Shown in pieces: positions 25,577 to 34,589 of a DNA stretch of 64,000 nt. The position numbers and the translations under genes are program-made. The first letter of the stretch is position 1; each line of letters starts with the position of its first letter. This DNA comes from Enterovibrio norvegicus FF-33 (lineage in GTDB: Bacteria; Pseudomonadota; Gammaproteobacteria; Enterobacterales; Vibrionaceae), in assembly GCF_000286835.2 (NCBI RefSeq), contig NZ_AJYD02000038.1, positions 801,499 through 865,498 on the forward strand, written 5' to 3'. A model generated the notes under the pieces. That model had not been told where the DNA came from. It made no database searches and was given only the letters and a program-made list of their open reading frames with translations.

Positions 25577-25725
25577 GTGATGCTTCAACATCGCCTTGCC
25601 AATGCGTAAATTGACCTGCACAGACATTGCTCTGCTTTTTGAACCACTCGTGCTAGAATGCGCGCCCTTTGTGGCGTTGCTATCTGCCATACTTGTTGTC
25701 TTTTCTTTTTACGCCGAGATTTCTC

Positions 25726-27126
25726 ATGCCATTCTCTAAGCTGGGCTTAAGCCTGCCGATTGTTTCTGCCGTCACTGAACTTGGGTATGAAACCCCAACG
25801 CCGATCCAGGAAAAAGCCATTCCTGTGATTTTAAAAGGTAAGAACCTGCTAGCCGCAGCACAAACCGGTACGGGTAAAACAGCAGGCTTTGTATTGCCAA
25901 TTCTTGAGATATTGAGCCGTGGTGAGACCCAGCGTAAAAAACGTGTACGTGCGTTAATCCTTGCACCAACACGTGAGTTGGCGGCACAGGTAGAAAAGAA
26001 TGCAGAGCAGTACGCAAAGAACTTACCACTGACTACATTGGCTATGTATGGCGGTAAAGAAATCGCTGCACAGAAACAGCGTTTGATTGAAGGCGTCGAT
26101 ATTCTGGTTGCAACACCAGGCCGTTTGCTAGACATGTACGCGCAACGCGCCGTTCACTTCGACGAAATTGAAATTTTGGTTCTTGATGAAGCCGATCGCA
26201 TGTTGGACATGGGCTTCATCGAGGATATCAACAAGATCATCGAGCGTTTGCCTGTTGATCGTCAGAACTTGCTGTTTTCCGCAACCTTGTCTGACAAAAT
26301 CCGCATGCTGGCAAAAACTGCTGTGCCAAACCCCGTTGAACTTTCAACCGCGGATTCGCAAAGCAAGCCAGAGATTACGCAGTGGCTAACCACGGTTGAT
26401 AAAGACAAAAAATCTGCGCTGTTGAGCCATTTGATCATCGAGCAGAAATGGGACCAAGCCCTGATCTTCTTAGAAACCAAACATGGCGCTGCCAAGTTGG
26501 TGGAACAGTTAGGTAAACGCGGTATTCCTGCCGAGTCATTCCACAGCGGTCGCAGCCAAGCGGTTCGTGAGCAGTTGTTGGAAGACTTTAAATCTGGTGC
26601 ACTGAAATACTTAGTTGCAACGGGTGTTGCCTCTCGTGGTATTGATATCGAAGAGCTGACCCGAGTGGTTAACTACGATTTGCCATTCCCAGCTGACGAC
26701 TACATTCACCGTATTGGTCGTACAGGGCGTGCAGGCGCGAAGGGTGAAGCGATCACTTTCTTGTCGAAAGACGATTTCAAAAACCTGTGCATGATTGAAA
26801 GCCGCTTAGGCCATTTGATTGAGCGTCGTGTTATTGAAGGGTTTGAACCACGTAATCCAGTGCCTATTTCAGTGCTGAACTTTAAGCCAAAGCACTTGGC
26901 GACAAAAAACAGTTCATCAAAGAGCAGCTCCCCGAAAAACCGTCAGCCTCGCAGCAACGCAGGACGTAGCGAAAACGCACGTTCAGATGGTCGTTCAAAT
27001 GACAGCCGCTCGCGTCATGGTGCTGACAAATCTCGCAGTGACAAGCCTTCTGTAGCAAGTAACAATGATCGCTCAGGTCGCGGAAGCAGCCCTTGGGACA
27101 ACGTGAAGCCGCGTTCTGGTCGATGA
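25726..27126 (+). CDS. rhlE: DEAD-box RNA helicase, RhlE-like
   Basis: This 466-residue ATP-dependent RNA helicase has the Q motif (PTPIQEKAIP), AQTGTGKT, PTRELAAQ, TPGRLLD, DEAD, SAT and HRIGRTGRAG in order. The last 70 residues are a low-complexity basic tail rich in Ser, Arg, Asn and Lys, likely RNA-binding. The start is the ATG at 25726 (MPFSKLGLS), matching RhlE; a longer frame from 25669 is unlikely. Confidence 0.93.
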   Translation: MPFSKLGLSLPIVSAVTELGYETPTPIQEKAIPVILKGKNLLAAAQTGTGKTAGFVLPILEILSRGETQRKKRVRALILAPTRELAAQVEKNAEQYAKNLPLTTLAMYGGKEIAAQKQRLIEGVDILVATPGRLLDMYAQRAVHFDEIEILVLDEADRMLDMGFIEDINKIIERLPVDRQNLLFSATLSDKIRMLAKTAVPNPVELSTADSQSKPEITQWLTTVDKDKKSALLSHLIIEQKWDQALIFLETKHGAAKLVEQLGKRGIPAESFHSGRSQAVREQLLEDFKSGALKYLVATGVASRGIDIEELTRVVNYDLPFPADDYIHRIGRTGRAGAKGEAITFLSKDDFKNLCMIESRLGHLIERRVIEGFEPRNPVPISVLNFKPKHLATKNSSSKSSSPKNRQPRSNAGRSENARSDGRSNDSRSRHGADKSRSDKPSVASNNDRSGRGSSPWDNVKPRSGR

Positions 27127-27170
27127 GCTAACATCTTCTCGCTGATGCCCCTGGTGAAACATTGATAGAG

Positions 27171-27198
27171 AGCCCGCTCATTGTAAGCGGGCTTTTTT
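27171..27198 (+). terminator. Intrinsic terminator after rhlE
   Basis: AGCCCGCT/AGCGGGCT stem with a 7-nt loop, then TTTTTT. Confidence 0.9.
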
Positions 27199-27238
27199 AT
27201 GGAATTTCCTGATAGCGCTCGGTTAGTTTAAGCCGATG

Positions 27239-28642
27239 TTAACTTAAGCTAGATGCCAAGTTCTTAACCCACTTTCCACTATTGAGTCGCCAGTAGCAAA
27301 CCAGTGCTTTGAGTGTTTCTTCCACTATGATCAAACCAAACAAATACACGGGTGGGAACCCGAGTACATGAGTCAGCCAGAACGCACAAGGCAACAAGAA
27401 GACCCACTGTGCGAGCACATCAGTCACCAAGCAGAAATTGGCATCTCCACCTGCGCGAAGTACGCCCACTATGAGCATCATTGAGATGCTTTTGATCACC
27501 AAAGAGGCAGCCATGATATCGAACAGTGATGACGTGAGATATTCGGCTTCTGACGGTAAATCAGAATGGAAGAACAGTGAGAGCAACGGCGCTTCCAGCA
27601 ACGACAAAATTACCGCTGTGACGATACCAATCACGCCACTGAATATGACGTGTCGACGAACGGCGAGTGGCAATTTTTCGTGCTCGTTTGCACCCACCAA
27701 GTTGCCCACTATAATCGAACCCGCTGTCGCCAAGCCAATAAGTAAAGACATCGCGAGCGCCTCCAAAGGTGCAAGTACGGACAACGCAACCAACAGGTTC
27801 GGATCGCTATAACCAAGGATCGCGTGGAAGGCGAATAGTCCCGCAGCCCAAACCACGCTATTTAACGCTGCGGTTGCAGAAAGACGTGCCACTAAAATGA
27901 CATCTTGGCGGCGAAGGGCGTTGAAATGGTGAAGACGAAAATGAGTCAGAGGGTGTGTTTTAGCGCGCAAGTAAAGGTAAAGAGCGACACACTCAATCAC
28001 TGCACTGAACACGGTTCCCAACGCCGCCCCTTTGATGCCCATCGCTGGAAAGCCAAAGTGACCGAAGATGAGTATCCAGTTGAAGACAAGGTTCAGCGCC
28101 ACACCGATCAAGCTGATTTTTGTTGCGATACCAGGTTGGTGCATGGCGCGCAATCCACTGGCAATACTCGATGCATAAGCAAAACAAAAGAGACTGATCG
28201 CGATAGTTTGTAGGTAGTCAGACCCTTTACCAATGATGTCTGCAGATTGGCTTCCCAGTGACATTAATTGACTGGGGAAGAAGAACAATATAATGAAAAA
28301 CAGCAGGGCGGTGCTAACACTCAGCAGCAAGGTAATGAACACCGTTGTGTGGAGCTTTCGCTGTCCGTCTTCGCTCTTCATGCCAAAGCACTGCGCGGCA
28401 ATTTGACCGCCACCGATACTCAAACCAATAATGAAAAAGGTGATGATCATTTGTGCTTTTGCTGCAAGACCAATGGCAGCGATATCTAGCTCACTCAAAG
28501 AGCCTAACATCAGGGTATCGACGGTGCTTTTGCTCGAAAAAATAGCGGTTTGTAATGCGACGGGTAGTGCCAGCGCGATCAAGCTTTTGTAGCTTGATAG
28601 AGGCGCGATAAAACGGGCATATAAAGACATGAAACAATCCAT
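27239..28642 (-). CDS. MATE-family multidrug/cation antiporter
   Basis: This 467-residue membrane protein has about 12 transmembrane segments in two homologous halves. The family pattern is clear at LALPVALQTAIFSS, STVDTLMLG and GLRAMHQPGIATKIS. It exports drugs or organic cations in exchange for Na+ or H+. Translation may start at 28642 or at the ATG at 28630 (MSLYARF). A strong hairpin lies just upstream (28657-28717). Confidence 0.92.
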   Translation of the reverse strand: MDCFMSLYARFIAPLSSYKSLIALALPVALQTAIFSSKSTVDTLMLGSLSELDIAAIGLAAKAQMIITFFIIGLSIGGGQIAAQCFGMKSEDGQRKLHTTVFITLLLSVSTALLFFIILFFFPSQLMSLGSQSADIIGKGSDYLQTIAISLFCFAYASSIASGLRAMHQPGIATKISLIGVALNLVFNWILIFGHFGFPAMGIKGAALGTVFSAVIECVALYLYLRAKTHPLTHFRLHHFNALRRQDVILVARLSATAALNSVVWAAGLFAFHAILGYSDPNLLVALSVLAPLEALAMSLLIGLATAGSIIVGNLVGANEHEKLPLAVRRHVIFSGVIGIVTAVILSLLEAPLLSLFFHSDLPSEAEYLTSSLFDIMAASLVIKSISMMLIVGVLRAGGDANFCLVTDVLAQWVFLLPCAFWLTHVLGFPPVYLFGLIIVEETLKALVCYWRLNSGKWVKNLASSLS

Positions 28643-28656
28643 GTTGGAGAGAACGA

Positions 28657-28717
28657 GCAGATCCTCCCGTTATTTTGAAGGCGTTCGTCTTCAGTTTGAC
28701 GGAATAGGAGGATCTGC
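28657..28717. other. Long hairpin between acetyltransferase and MATE genes
   Basis: GCAGATCCTCC (28657-28667) and GGAGGATCTGC (28707-28717) form a perfect 11-bp stem. A smaller hairpin, TGAAG/CTTCA, is nested in the loop. There is no T-run on the minus strand. It lies 9 bp after the acetyltransferase stop and 15 bp before the MATE start, so it could be a terminator, an mRNA stabiliser or a leader structure. Confidence 0.55.
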
Positions 28718-28725
28718 GAGTGAGG

Positions 28726-29394
28726 TTAAGGCGCGATGTCTAACTGTTTAACTATTTGAGCAGGGTTGCCCATGGCGATGCAGTTATCTGGCACATCTTG
28801 GTAGACAACACTGTTAGCACCGATCACTGCATTGTGTCCGATGGTGACACCTTTCAAAATAGTGACCCCCATACCGAGCCAAGCATTGTCTTTGATCGTG
28901 ACCTTTGCACTTCGCGTTCGCGCGGCATCGTCATTACCCCAGCGCCCTGTGACAGGGTGACCGCTACTGTCCATGATGGTGACTTGTGGGCCAAACAGTA
29001 CCTTGTCCCCAATCTCGACTTCTTGATATGAGACGACAGCCGTACCCTGCATCACGACACCCTTTCCGATGGTGATTTTTCCTGGTGGTTGGTCGTTAAC
29101 TTGCACCACGGTTAGACGAACGGGGCGGTTTTCAAAAGCAAGGTTATCGTCTGAATAGATAACCGTGCCTTCACCCACAGTGATGGCATTGTTGAAACTG
29201 GCTTTGTCGATCAAAGAAAACTGCACATCACGCTGATAGTCGTCTGAGTCTCTCGCCAAAGTAAACGCAATGTGTGGTTCGCCAACAAAAGTCGCTTCCT
29301 TGTGGAAATTCATCTGATCGCGATAAACGGCCTTAGCATCCTCGATGGTCATGCCGTTTGAAACAGGGAAAATATTCTCGTAAACACAAGGCAT
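28726..29394 (-). CDS. Hexapeptide-repeat (left-handed beta-helix) acetyltransferase
   Basis: This 222-residue protein has a C-terminal beta-helix of isoleucine/valine-rich hexapeptides (ITIGKGVVMQGTAVV, VTILKGVTIGHNAVIGANSV) and the typical ending AMGNPAQIVKQL. It is probably an O- or N-acetyltransferase using acetyl-CoA. AAGGAG lies 7 bases before the ATG. It follows the glycosyltransferase after 11 bp, so the two are likely co-transcribed and act on one glycan. Confidence 0.87.
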   Translation of the reverse strand: MPCVYENIFPVSNGMTIEDAKAVYRDQMNFHKEATFVGEPHIAFTLARDSDDYQRDVQFSLIDKASFNNAITVGEGTVIYSDDNLAFENRPVRLTVVQVNDQPPGKITIGKGVVMQGTAVVSYQEVEIGDKVLFGPQVTIMDSSGHPVTGRWGNDDAARTRSAKVTIKDNAWLGMGVTILKGVTIGHNAVIGANSVVYQDVPDNCIAMGNPAQIVKQLDIAP

Positions 29395-29405
29395 AAACTG
29401 ACTCC

Positions 29406-30347
29406 TTATGCTTCTACGGTGGTGTCGGGTGAGGCTTTACGCTTGGCGGTGTACAGCGAGTTGTCAGCCATTGGATAATTGGGGCTGGTTTTCATTACTT
29501 TGATCAACTTGTTGAGCGGTAAATCATTGATCTCATGATCTAGATTGTAATAACTGGTTTGCCAGATATTGTATTTGCTATGGATGAGTTCGGCGGCGCT
29601 TTTTGAGCTATCACTGGTGTCTTTGACTTCTTTCGGATGCGGCCAGTGAAAAGACGCCATGGATTTGTCGACGATGAACATGTTGTTGTTTCGGAACAGG
29701 CGTACACCTAAATCGACATCTTCACCACCCCAGCTGTTAAAGCGTTCATCAAACATACCGGCTTTGATTAATTCTTCGCGCTCAGCAGAAACGTGGCATG
29801 TCCAAAATAGATCGAAAGGCGCTGGCCAATCACTGATATTTTGGCCCAGGTCATCGTATTGTGATTGGCGAATATCATGCATGCCTTGCTTGTCTAACTC
29901 ACGCAAAATAGCATCTACGTTATTAGGGCTAATAACCGATTCCATTTTCTTTACACCTTCTTCATCAAGATCGAAGCCGTAAACATAGCCAACAATAGCA
30001 ATAGGGTGTGTAGAGACTTTGTGGCGGAACAAATGTTCTTCCAGTGCACCTGTCGCAAGCAACACGCCCGTGTCTAGGTAGACAACATATTTCCCTTCAG
30101 CAATTGCGGTGCCTACGTTTCTGGCTTTCCCGGCGCGAAAGCCTTTATCTTCCTGCCAGAAATATTTCACATTTAATTTTTTTGAAAAAGATTGAACAAT
30201 GGCTTCAGAATCGTCGCAGCCACCATCATCAATAATAATGACCTCAAAGGAATCTGAAGGCAGTGTTTGTTCTGCCAACGCATTTAAAGTATGTGACAGC
30301 AATTCGCGACGATTGTAGGTGGGAATAACAACGCTTAATTCAATCAT
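29406..30347 (-). CDS. Glycosyltransferase family 2 (GT-A fold)
   Basis: This 313-residue glycosyltransferase has an N-terminal GT-A domain (VVIPTYNRRELL, IIDDGGCDDSE, GFRAGKARNVG) and a C-terminal galactosyltransferase-like segment (FDERFNSWGGEDVDLGVRL). The usual DxD position reads LDTG, so metal binding may rely on other residues. No other polysaccharide genes are nearby except the downstream acetyltransferase. Confidence 0.88.
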   Translation of the reverse strand: MIELSVVIPTYNRRELLSHTLNALAEQTLPSDSFEVIIIDDGGCDDSEAIVQSFSKKLNVKYFWQEDKGFRAGKARNVGTAIAEGKYVVYLDTGVLLATGALEEHLFRHKVSTHPIAIVGYVYGFDLDEEGVKKMESVISPNNVDAILRELDKQGMHDIRQSQYDDLGQNISDWPAPFDLFWTCHVSAEREELIKAGMFDERFNSWGGEDVDLGVRLFRNNNMFIVDKSMASFHWPHPKEVKDTSDSSKSAAELIHSKYNIWQTSYYNLDHEINDLPLNKLIKVMKTSPNYPMADNSLYTAKRKASPDTTVEA

Positions 30348-31015
30348 GTTCTAATTTCTCTTATTTTCTAGGCAACTGACAGGGAGGATAATAAGAGGTT
30401 AAATTTTTAAAGCAATGTCACACTTTGACAAATTCTGTCATTTATTGAAACAATTCCTGTGTTTAAGTCACTATAAATCAATTGGTTACAGAAAATTTGA
30501 TTCATGTCTCATTTTTACAACAGTGCGACTCGAATCTCATTAAGTTTGTAACAAATGTAAAAAATTGAAATGTTAACTTTATGTGTCGTCACATTAACGA
30601 GGTGAGTGATTATGATGACCCCTTATGAACTTATGTATGGTTATTGCTTTGGAGATGAAAGTGTGAATACGGTTTTTATGTCGGAATATGTTATGTGTTC
30701 TAATGGAAAATAGCCTCATCGTTTTTTTCATGGGATATCAGTCTGGAAATGATGGGCTTACTGATTGAGGTGATGTTGTTGATGAATAGCATGGCTAAAT
30801 AATTTTCCGTGTATTGATATCTGTTCTTTTTGAGTGTGTTTGAGAAGAAAGCATTGGGCGGGTGTTTATGCTAATAATGTTGGAATATTGGTGGCTTCTC
30901 AAAGTTATCCCTGAAAATTCATGTTGTGATGACACAATCAAACGTTGATTTAGAGACACTGACTTTGTTGATGTACGTGGCATTGAGGAACTGCATCGAC
31001 ACTAACCAGTAAGGA
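30348..31015. other. AT-rich intergenic region with one candidate small gene
   Basis: About 670 AT-rich bases between divergent genes. Apart from the candidate at 30612-30713, nothing convincing was seen. Confidence 0.45.
30612..30713 (+). CDS. Candidate small protein, 33 residues
   Basis: ATGATG is preceded by GAGGTG at normal spacing. The frame encodes a 33-residue acidic peptide beginning MMTPYELMYGYCFGDE and ends at TAG (30711-30713). No homologue is known to me. The ribosome site is the main support, and it could be chance. Confidence 0.25.
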   Translation: MMTPYELMYGYCFGDESVNTVFMSEYVMCSNGK

Positions 31016-31021
31016 ATGTAT

Positions 31022-31597
31022 TTGAGACGAACAATTGGATCATTGACCGTGTTGCTACTGGTCGGTTGCTCTGGTATTTCATCCGATTGGATGGCGGTAA
31101 ACGGAACGTTAGTCACGCAACAAGATGTTGAAGCGGTAGAGCGTCAATGTGACGTATCGCCTGCTCAGGCATCAACGGGGGGAACTGGTATTGACTACTG
31201 TATGCTCTCCTATGGGTTGATCCGGCAAGATGCGATGTATGACGCGGCTCCTTCATTTGTTAAAGCCGCTGAGATACGCATCAATCGTGATGTCCCCGTT
31301 ATGGTCGATAATGGAACGAGGCTAGACTCGGTCTCGCAAGAGGGAGAAGGTCGTTTGCTGCGTCTTGACCATACAATTGTTGATGATGTGGTAGAAGACA
31401 TTGATATTCAGTATTTTCGTCAGGTCGTGCCGCCGCTGGTGGTGAAAAACACCTGCAGGGCTCGGCAAGCAGTTATGTTGTTTGAAAATGATGTGGTGTT
31501 TCGCTATCGCTATTTTGACATGGTAGGCGAGTTTATTACGGAATTTGATGTAAAACTGTCTGATTGTGTCGCTGAGGTGCCGTCATTAATGGAATAG
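31022..31597 (+). CDS. Putative lipoprotein of unknown function
   Basis: This protein of about 191 residues has a signal peptide and lipobox LLVGC. Two starts are possible: ATG at 31016, which overlaps AAGGA directly, and TTG at 31022, which has AAGGA at a proper 5-base distance. I prefer the TTG. Five cysteines in the mature protein (in RQCDV, DYCML, NTCRA and others) suggest disulfide bonds in the periplasm. I do not recognise a family. Confidence 0.65.
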   Translation: MRRTIGSLTVLLLVGCSGISSDWMAVNGTLVTQQDVEAVERQCDVSPAQASTGGTGIDYCMLSYGLIRQDAMYDAAPSFVKAAEIRINRDVPVMVDNGTRLDSVSQEGEGRLLRLDHTIVDDVVEDIDIQYFRQVVPPLVVKNTCRARQAVMLFENDVVFRYRYFDMVGEFITEFDVKLSDCVAEVPSLME

Positions 31598-31825
31598 CGA
31601 TGTGCTTTTCTGCGGTTAATCACTATCTTATCGATTAGAACTTTAGAAGTGTGCCGCACAAAATGGCTCTCTTCGCGCTATTTTCCCCTCTCTATGTAAT
31701 AAATAACACTCCACTCAATAGTAGCTACTATGAGTGAGTGTTTTATCAGCAATCCACTGCCTTTTCTCGCTGATGTCAATCTGAGTGAAGTATCACCGAT
31801 TGAACAATTCGTCCGCATTGACGAA

Positions 31826-31871
31826 CACCTACCTGAACATGTCCCTATGATGGAGACAACTCAGGTAGGTG
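31826..31871. other. Perfect 11-bp inverted repeat downstream of yegD
   Basis: CACCTACCTGA (31826-31836) and TCAGGTAGGTG (31861-31871), with a 24-nt loop, lie 34 bases beyond the yegD stop. A terminator is possible but there is no clean T-run on the minus strand. Confidence 0.45.
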
Positions 31872-31904
31872 GATTTCTTTATGCCTTTCTGACATTGTCT
31901 TTTT

Positions 31905-33257
31905 TTACGCAAATCGCGCAGCAGCGTGGCGGGCAAGACCTGATGTTACAGAACCAAAATAGTCACCAGCGACGATAGGTACACCTGGTAACGTTGTTTC
32001 AAGCAACGCACGTAAAATCGGAGATCGCGCACTACCACCTGTCATGAAAATGGCATCAGGCTTGATTTGTGCTTGCGCCAATGCCTCGGTCACCAATTCG
32101 GTAATCTTAGTCACGGGTTTCACTATCGCATCTGCTAACTGTTCTGTGTTGATATCAACATTCAGTTGCTCACCAACCATGGGTAGCGTCACTTGCGTGG
32201 TAGGTTGCTCTGAAAGCAAAATCTTCGCTTCTTCTGCGCCACGAACGATTTGATAACCCAACGTTTCTCTATGCACGTTAATCAAACGTGCGATCTTTTC
32301 AGGTTCGCTGGCATCACGCATGAGTTGTTCTAGTACTTTGCGATTGGCAGAGGCATAGAAATCGGACTGAGCGACAACATTGTTGATTGCTATGGGATTC
32401 CAAAACTGTGTCACGGGCATATCAATACCGCGTTGCAGGGTTGAACCTTTGCCAAACAGCGGCATGAGTTGATCAAATGCCAAATGAATATCAAGGTCGT
32501 TCCCACCGACACGACACCCCGAGTGTCCCAGCAACGAAGCGTGGCGATCTTCTTGGTTCCTCCAGCTTGGACCCATCTGAATCAAGCTACAGTCTGTGGT
32601 GCCACCACCAATATCGACCACTAAAACAGTGCTGTCTTGTCTCAGTGTGCTTTCATATTCCAAACCTGCGGCAACGGGTTCAAATTGGAATAGCACGTCT
32701 TTAAATCCGGCGCGTTTGGCGGCGGCAGTAAGAATTGATTCTGCCTGTTGGTTGGCTTTTTCACCGCCGCTTCCTTGAAAGTTCACTGGGCGGCCAATCA
32801 CAGCCTGCAAAATGTCATTCTGTAGATTGGCTTCTGCTTGTTGCTTGATGTTAGCCATCATTGCGCACACCAGATCTTCAAAGAAACTGACTTGCACATC
32901 GCGCAACCCCGTTGCTCCTAGAAAAGACTTTGGAGACTTAACGTAGTAAACCTCTTCAGGATCTTCTAAATAGGTCGCTAACGCTGAGCGACCAAAACGT
33001 AGATCACCCGGTTCGATATCAATCCCTTCTTCACGATTAAAAGCCACGGCACGGCGTAATAGTTGCTCACCGACCGGATCGTTGGGTTTGATTGAAAAAT
33101 GACGCCAAAGATACTCGCTCACTGCTTCTCGCGTCGGCGCACAAAGGGTCGAGGGGATGAAAGGGCTGTCGCCTTCCAGAGGAAGGAGGCGCGGTACGCC
33201 ATTCTCAATAACAGCCACAGAACAGTTTGCGGTTCCATAGTCGAAGCCGATAAACAT
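31905..33257 (-). CDS. yegD: Hsp70-family protein YegD
   Basis: This 450-residue protein has an actin/Hsp70-type ATPase fold, the same length as E. coli YegD. Phosphate-binding motifs are FDYGTANCSVAV at the N-terminus and VVDIGGGTTDCS near residue 215; an adenosine motif is FMTGGSARSP near residue 410. There is no C-terminal substrate-binding domain like that of DnaK. Its cellular role is not established. Confidence 0.93.
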   Translation of the reverse strand: MFIGFDYGTANCSVAVIENGVPRLLPLEGDSPFIPSTLCAPTREAVSEYLWRHFSIKPNDPVGEQLLRRAVAFNREEGIDIEPGDLRFGRSALATYLEDPEEVYYVKSPKSFLGATGLRDVQVSFFEDLVCAMMANIKQQAEANLQNDILQAVIGRPVNFQGSGGEKANQQAESILTAAAKRAGFKDVLFQFEPVAAGLEYESTLRQDSTVLVVDIGGGTTDCSLIQMGPSWRNQEDRHASLLGHSGCRVGGNDLDIHLAFDQLMPLFGKGSTLQRGIDMPVTQFWNPIAINNVVAQSDFYASANRKVLEQLMRDASEPEKIARLINVHRETLGYQIVRGAEEAKILLSEQPTTQVTLPMVGEQLNVDINTEQLADAIVKPVTKITELVTEALAQAQIKPDAIFMTGGSARSPILRALLETTLPGVPIVAGDYFGSVTSGLARHAAARFA

Positions 33258-33811
33258 GAAAACTCTCCTGCGTCAAAAAAGTCGGTCAGTTTACTCGAAA
33301 GAGAAATCATGACAAGCAAAGCTCATGATTTAATATCACTATATTTCATTCTTTGACTTTGATTTATTGAACAAATCTAAGCAAAAGCGTGTGGTGGGCG
33401 GTAGGAATGCATTAATAGGTCGCTAATAGCTATGAGACTTGAATGACTGATCCTAGTTTTGGGTGCGGCGCCAAGAGTTACAAAAATATGATAATAAAAA
33501 TATCACTTATAAATCAATTGACTAGGTGGTTGATGTTTTACTGTCTAACAAAGATCAACGAGATAGATATCATGCGGTAAAACGATGTTACTAGCTTTTT
33601 CTGCGACTCTGCTAAATTAGAAAGACGACGTTATTTCACCTAACTGCTGCTCTCATGTTTCGCAGTCACAACGTCCTTGTTAACTCAATAGCTGTGCATT
33701 CAATAACACCTCGATGTCTTCAACCAGAAAGGGCTAACCCAAGCAGCGAACGCCTAACAGTCGCACTGGCGAACGTTACTCTCATACTAATCATCACATT
33801 TGGAGTGACCT
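33258..33811. other. Intergenic region, no gene seen
   Basis: About 550 bases between divergent genes. GTTTTAC (about 33533) and GTAAAAC (about 33580) could pair. A 64-codon frame at 33655-33849 overlaps the next gene and has no ribosome site. Nothing else is supported. Confidence 0.45.
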
Positions 33812-34558
33812 ATGTTGTCAGCAACACAGGTAAAAGCCGTTGTTTTTGAGTTAGATGGTATCTTGGTGGATACCGCAAACGACATTTGCCACGCGGCAGA
33901 GGAAATGTTGTCCGACTTGCGCTTACCGAGCTTGAGGTCGGAACATGTTCGCGATTGGATTGGAGATGGTTCAGATAAGTTGGTCCACCGTATTCTTTCT
34001 CGAAAGATTGATGGAATCGTACCTGACCCCGTGTTTCGTATCGGCAGTGCACTTTTTATGAAAGCCTACCAGCGCCGTAATCATGAGGGTGCGTCCTTGT
34101 TCGAGGGCGTTGAAGCTTGTCTTCACCAGCTGAGGCGACGAAAAATCCCCATGGCGGTTGTTACGAACCAAGCCACCGCACAAGCTAATGAGATTCTGAC
34201 GGTGTTAGGTATTCGTAGTCACTTTTCACTGGTGTTAGGTCGAGACGCATTACAAGAGCCTAAACCTTCTGCTGATGGCTTGTTGGAAGCGGCGCTCTTG
34301 CTGCAACTCAAACCAGAGCAACTCTTGCTCGTTGGTGGGAGTGTGAATGATGTGAATGCTTCCAGAGCTGCTCATTGCTCTGTTGTTTGTGTTAGCCACG
34401 GCTATAATTATGGAATTGATATTCGCAAATCAGCGCCGGATATTGTGGTGGATTCTTTGGCGGAACTCCCTGTCTATTTGAATCAAAATAAACGGCGAAC
34501 CACCAAGCCCCGATCGGTGAGAAAAGTGACCTCGAAGGCGGGAAAAGAGAAGCGCTAG
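33812..34558 (+). CDS. HAD-family phosphoglycolate-phosphatase-like protein with altered catalytic residues
   Basis: This 248-residue protein is shaped like Gph phosphatases. Motif I, normally FDLDGTLVDS, reads FELDGILVDT, so the aspartate that should form the phospho-enzyme is glutamate. Motif IV, normally VGDS..D, reads VGGSVND. The motif II region (VVTNQA) and the lysine of motif III (EPKPSADG) are kept. It is therefore probably not a normal phosphatase; a binding or regulatory role is possible. The last 25 residues are strongly basic. GGAG lies 7 bases before the ATG. Confidence 0.85.
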   Translation: MLSATQVKAVVFELDGILVDTANDICHAAEEMLSDLRLPSLRSEHVRDWIGDGSDKLVHRILSRKIDGIVPDPVFRIGSALFMKAYQRRNHEGASLFEGVEACLHQLRRRKIPMAVVTNQATAQANEILTVLGIRSHFSLVLGRDALQEPKPSADGLLEAALLLQLKPEQLLLVGGSVNDVNASRAAHCSVVCVSHGYNYGIDIRKSAPDIVVDSLAELPVYLNQNKRRTTKPRSVRKVTSKAGKEKR

Positions 34559-34575
34559 ATAGCGCTTCTTTTCTT
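34549..34575 (+). terminator. Intrinsic terminator overlapping the HAD stop codon
   Basis: GAAGCGCT/AGCGCTTC stem with a 4-nt loop followed by a T-rich tract. The stop codon lies within the stem. Confidence 0.8.
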
Positions 34576-34589
34576 TAAGCGGATGGATG

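Noticed and set aside
25680-26135. 151-codon minus-strand frame
   Set aside because: It is antisense to the RhlE helicase, which has all its motifs in order.
29406-30347. Loss of the DxD motif as sign of an inactive glycosyltransferase
   Set aside because: The position reads LDTG, but related families also vary here and the rest of the enzyme looks intact, so I did not score it as a finding.
31730-31978. 82-codon plus-strand frame after the lipoprotein
   Set aside because: It runs into the antisense end of yegD and across an inverted repeat. It has no ribosome site and no recognisable protein pattern.
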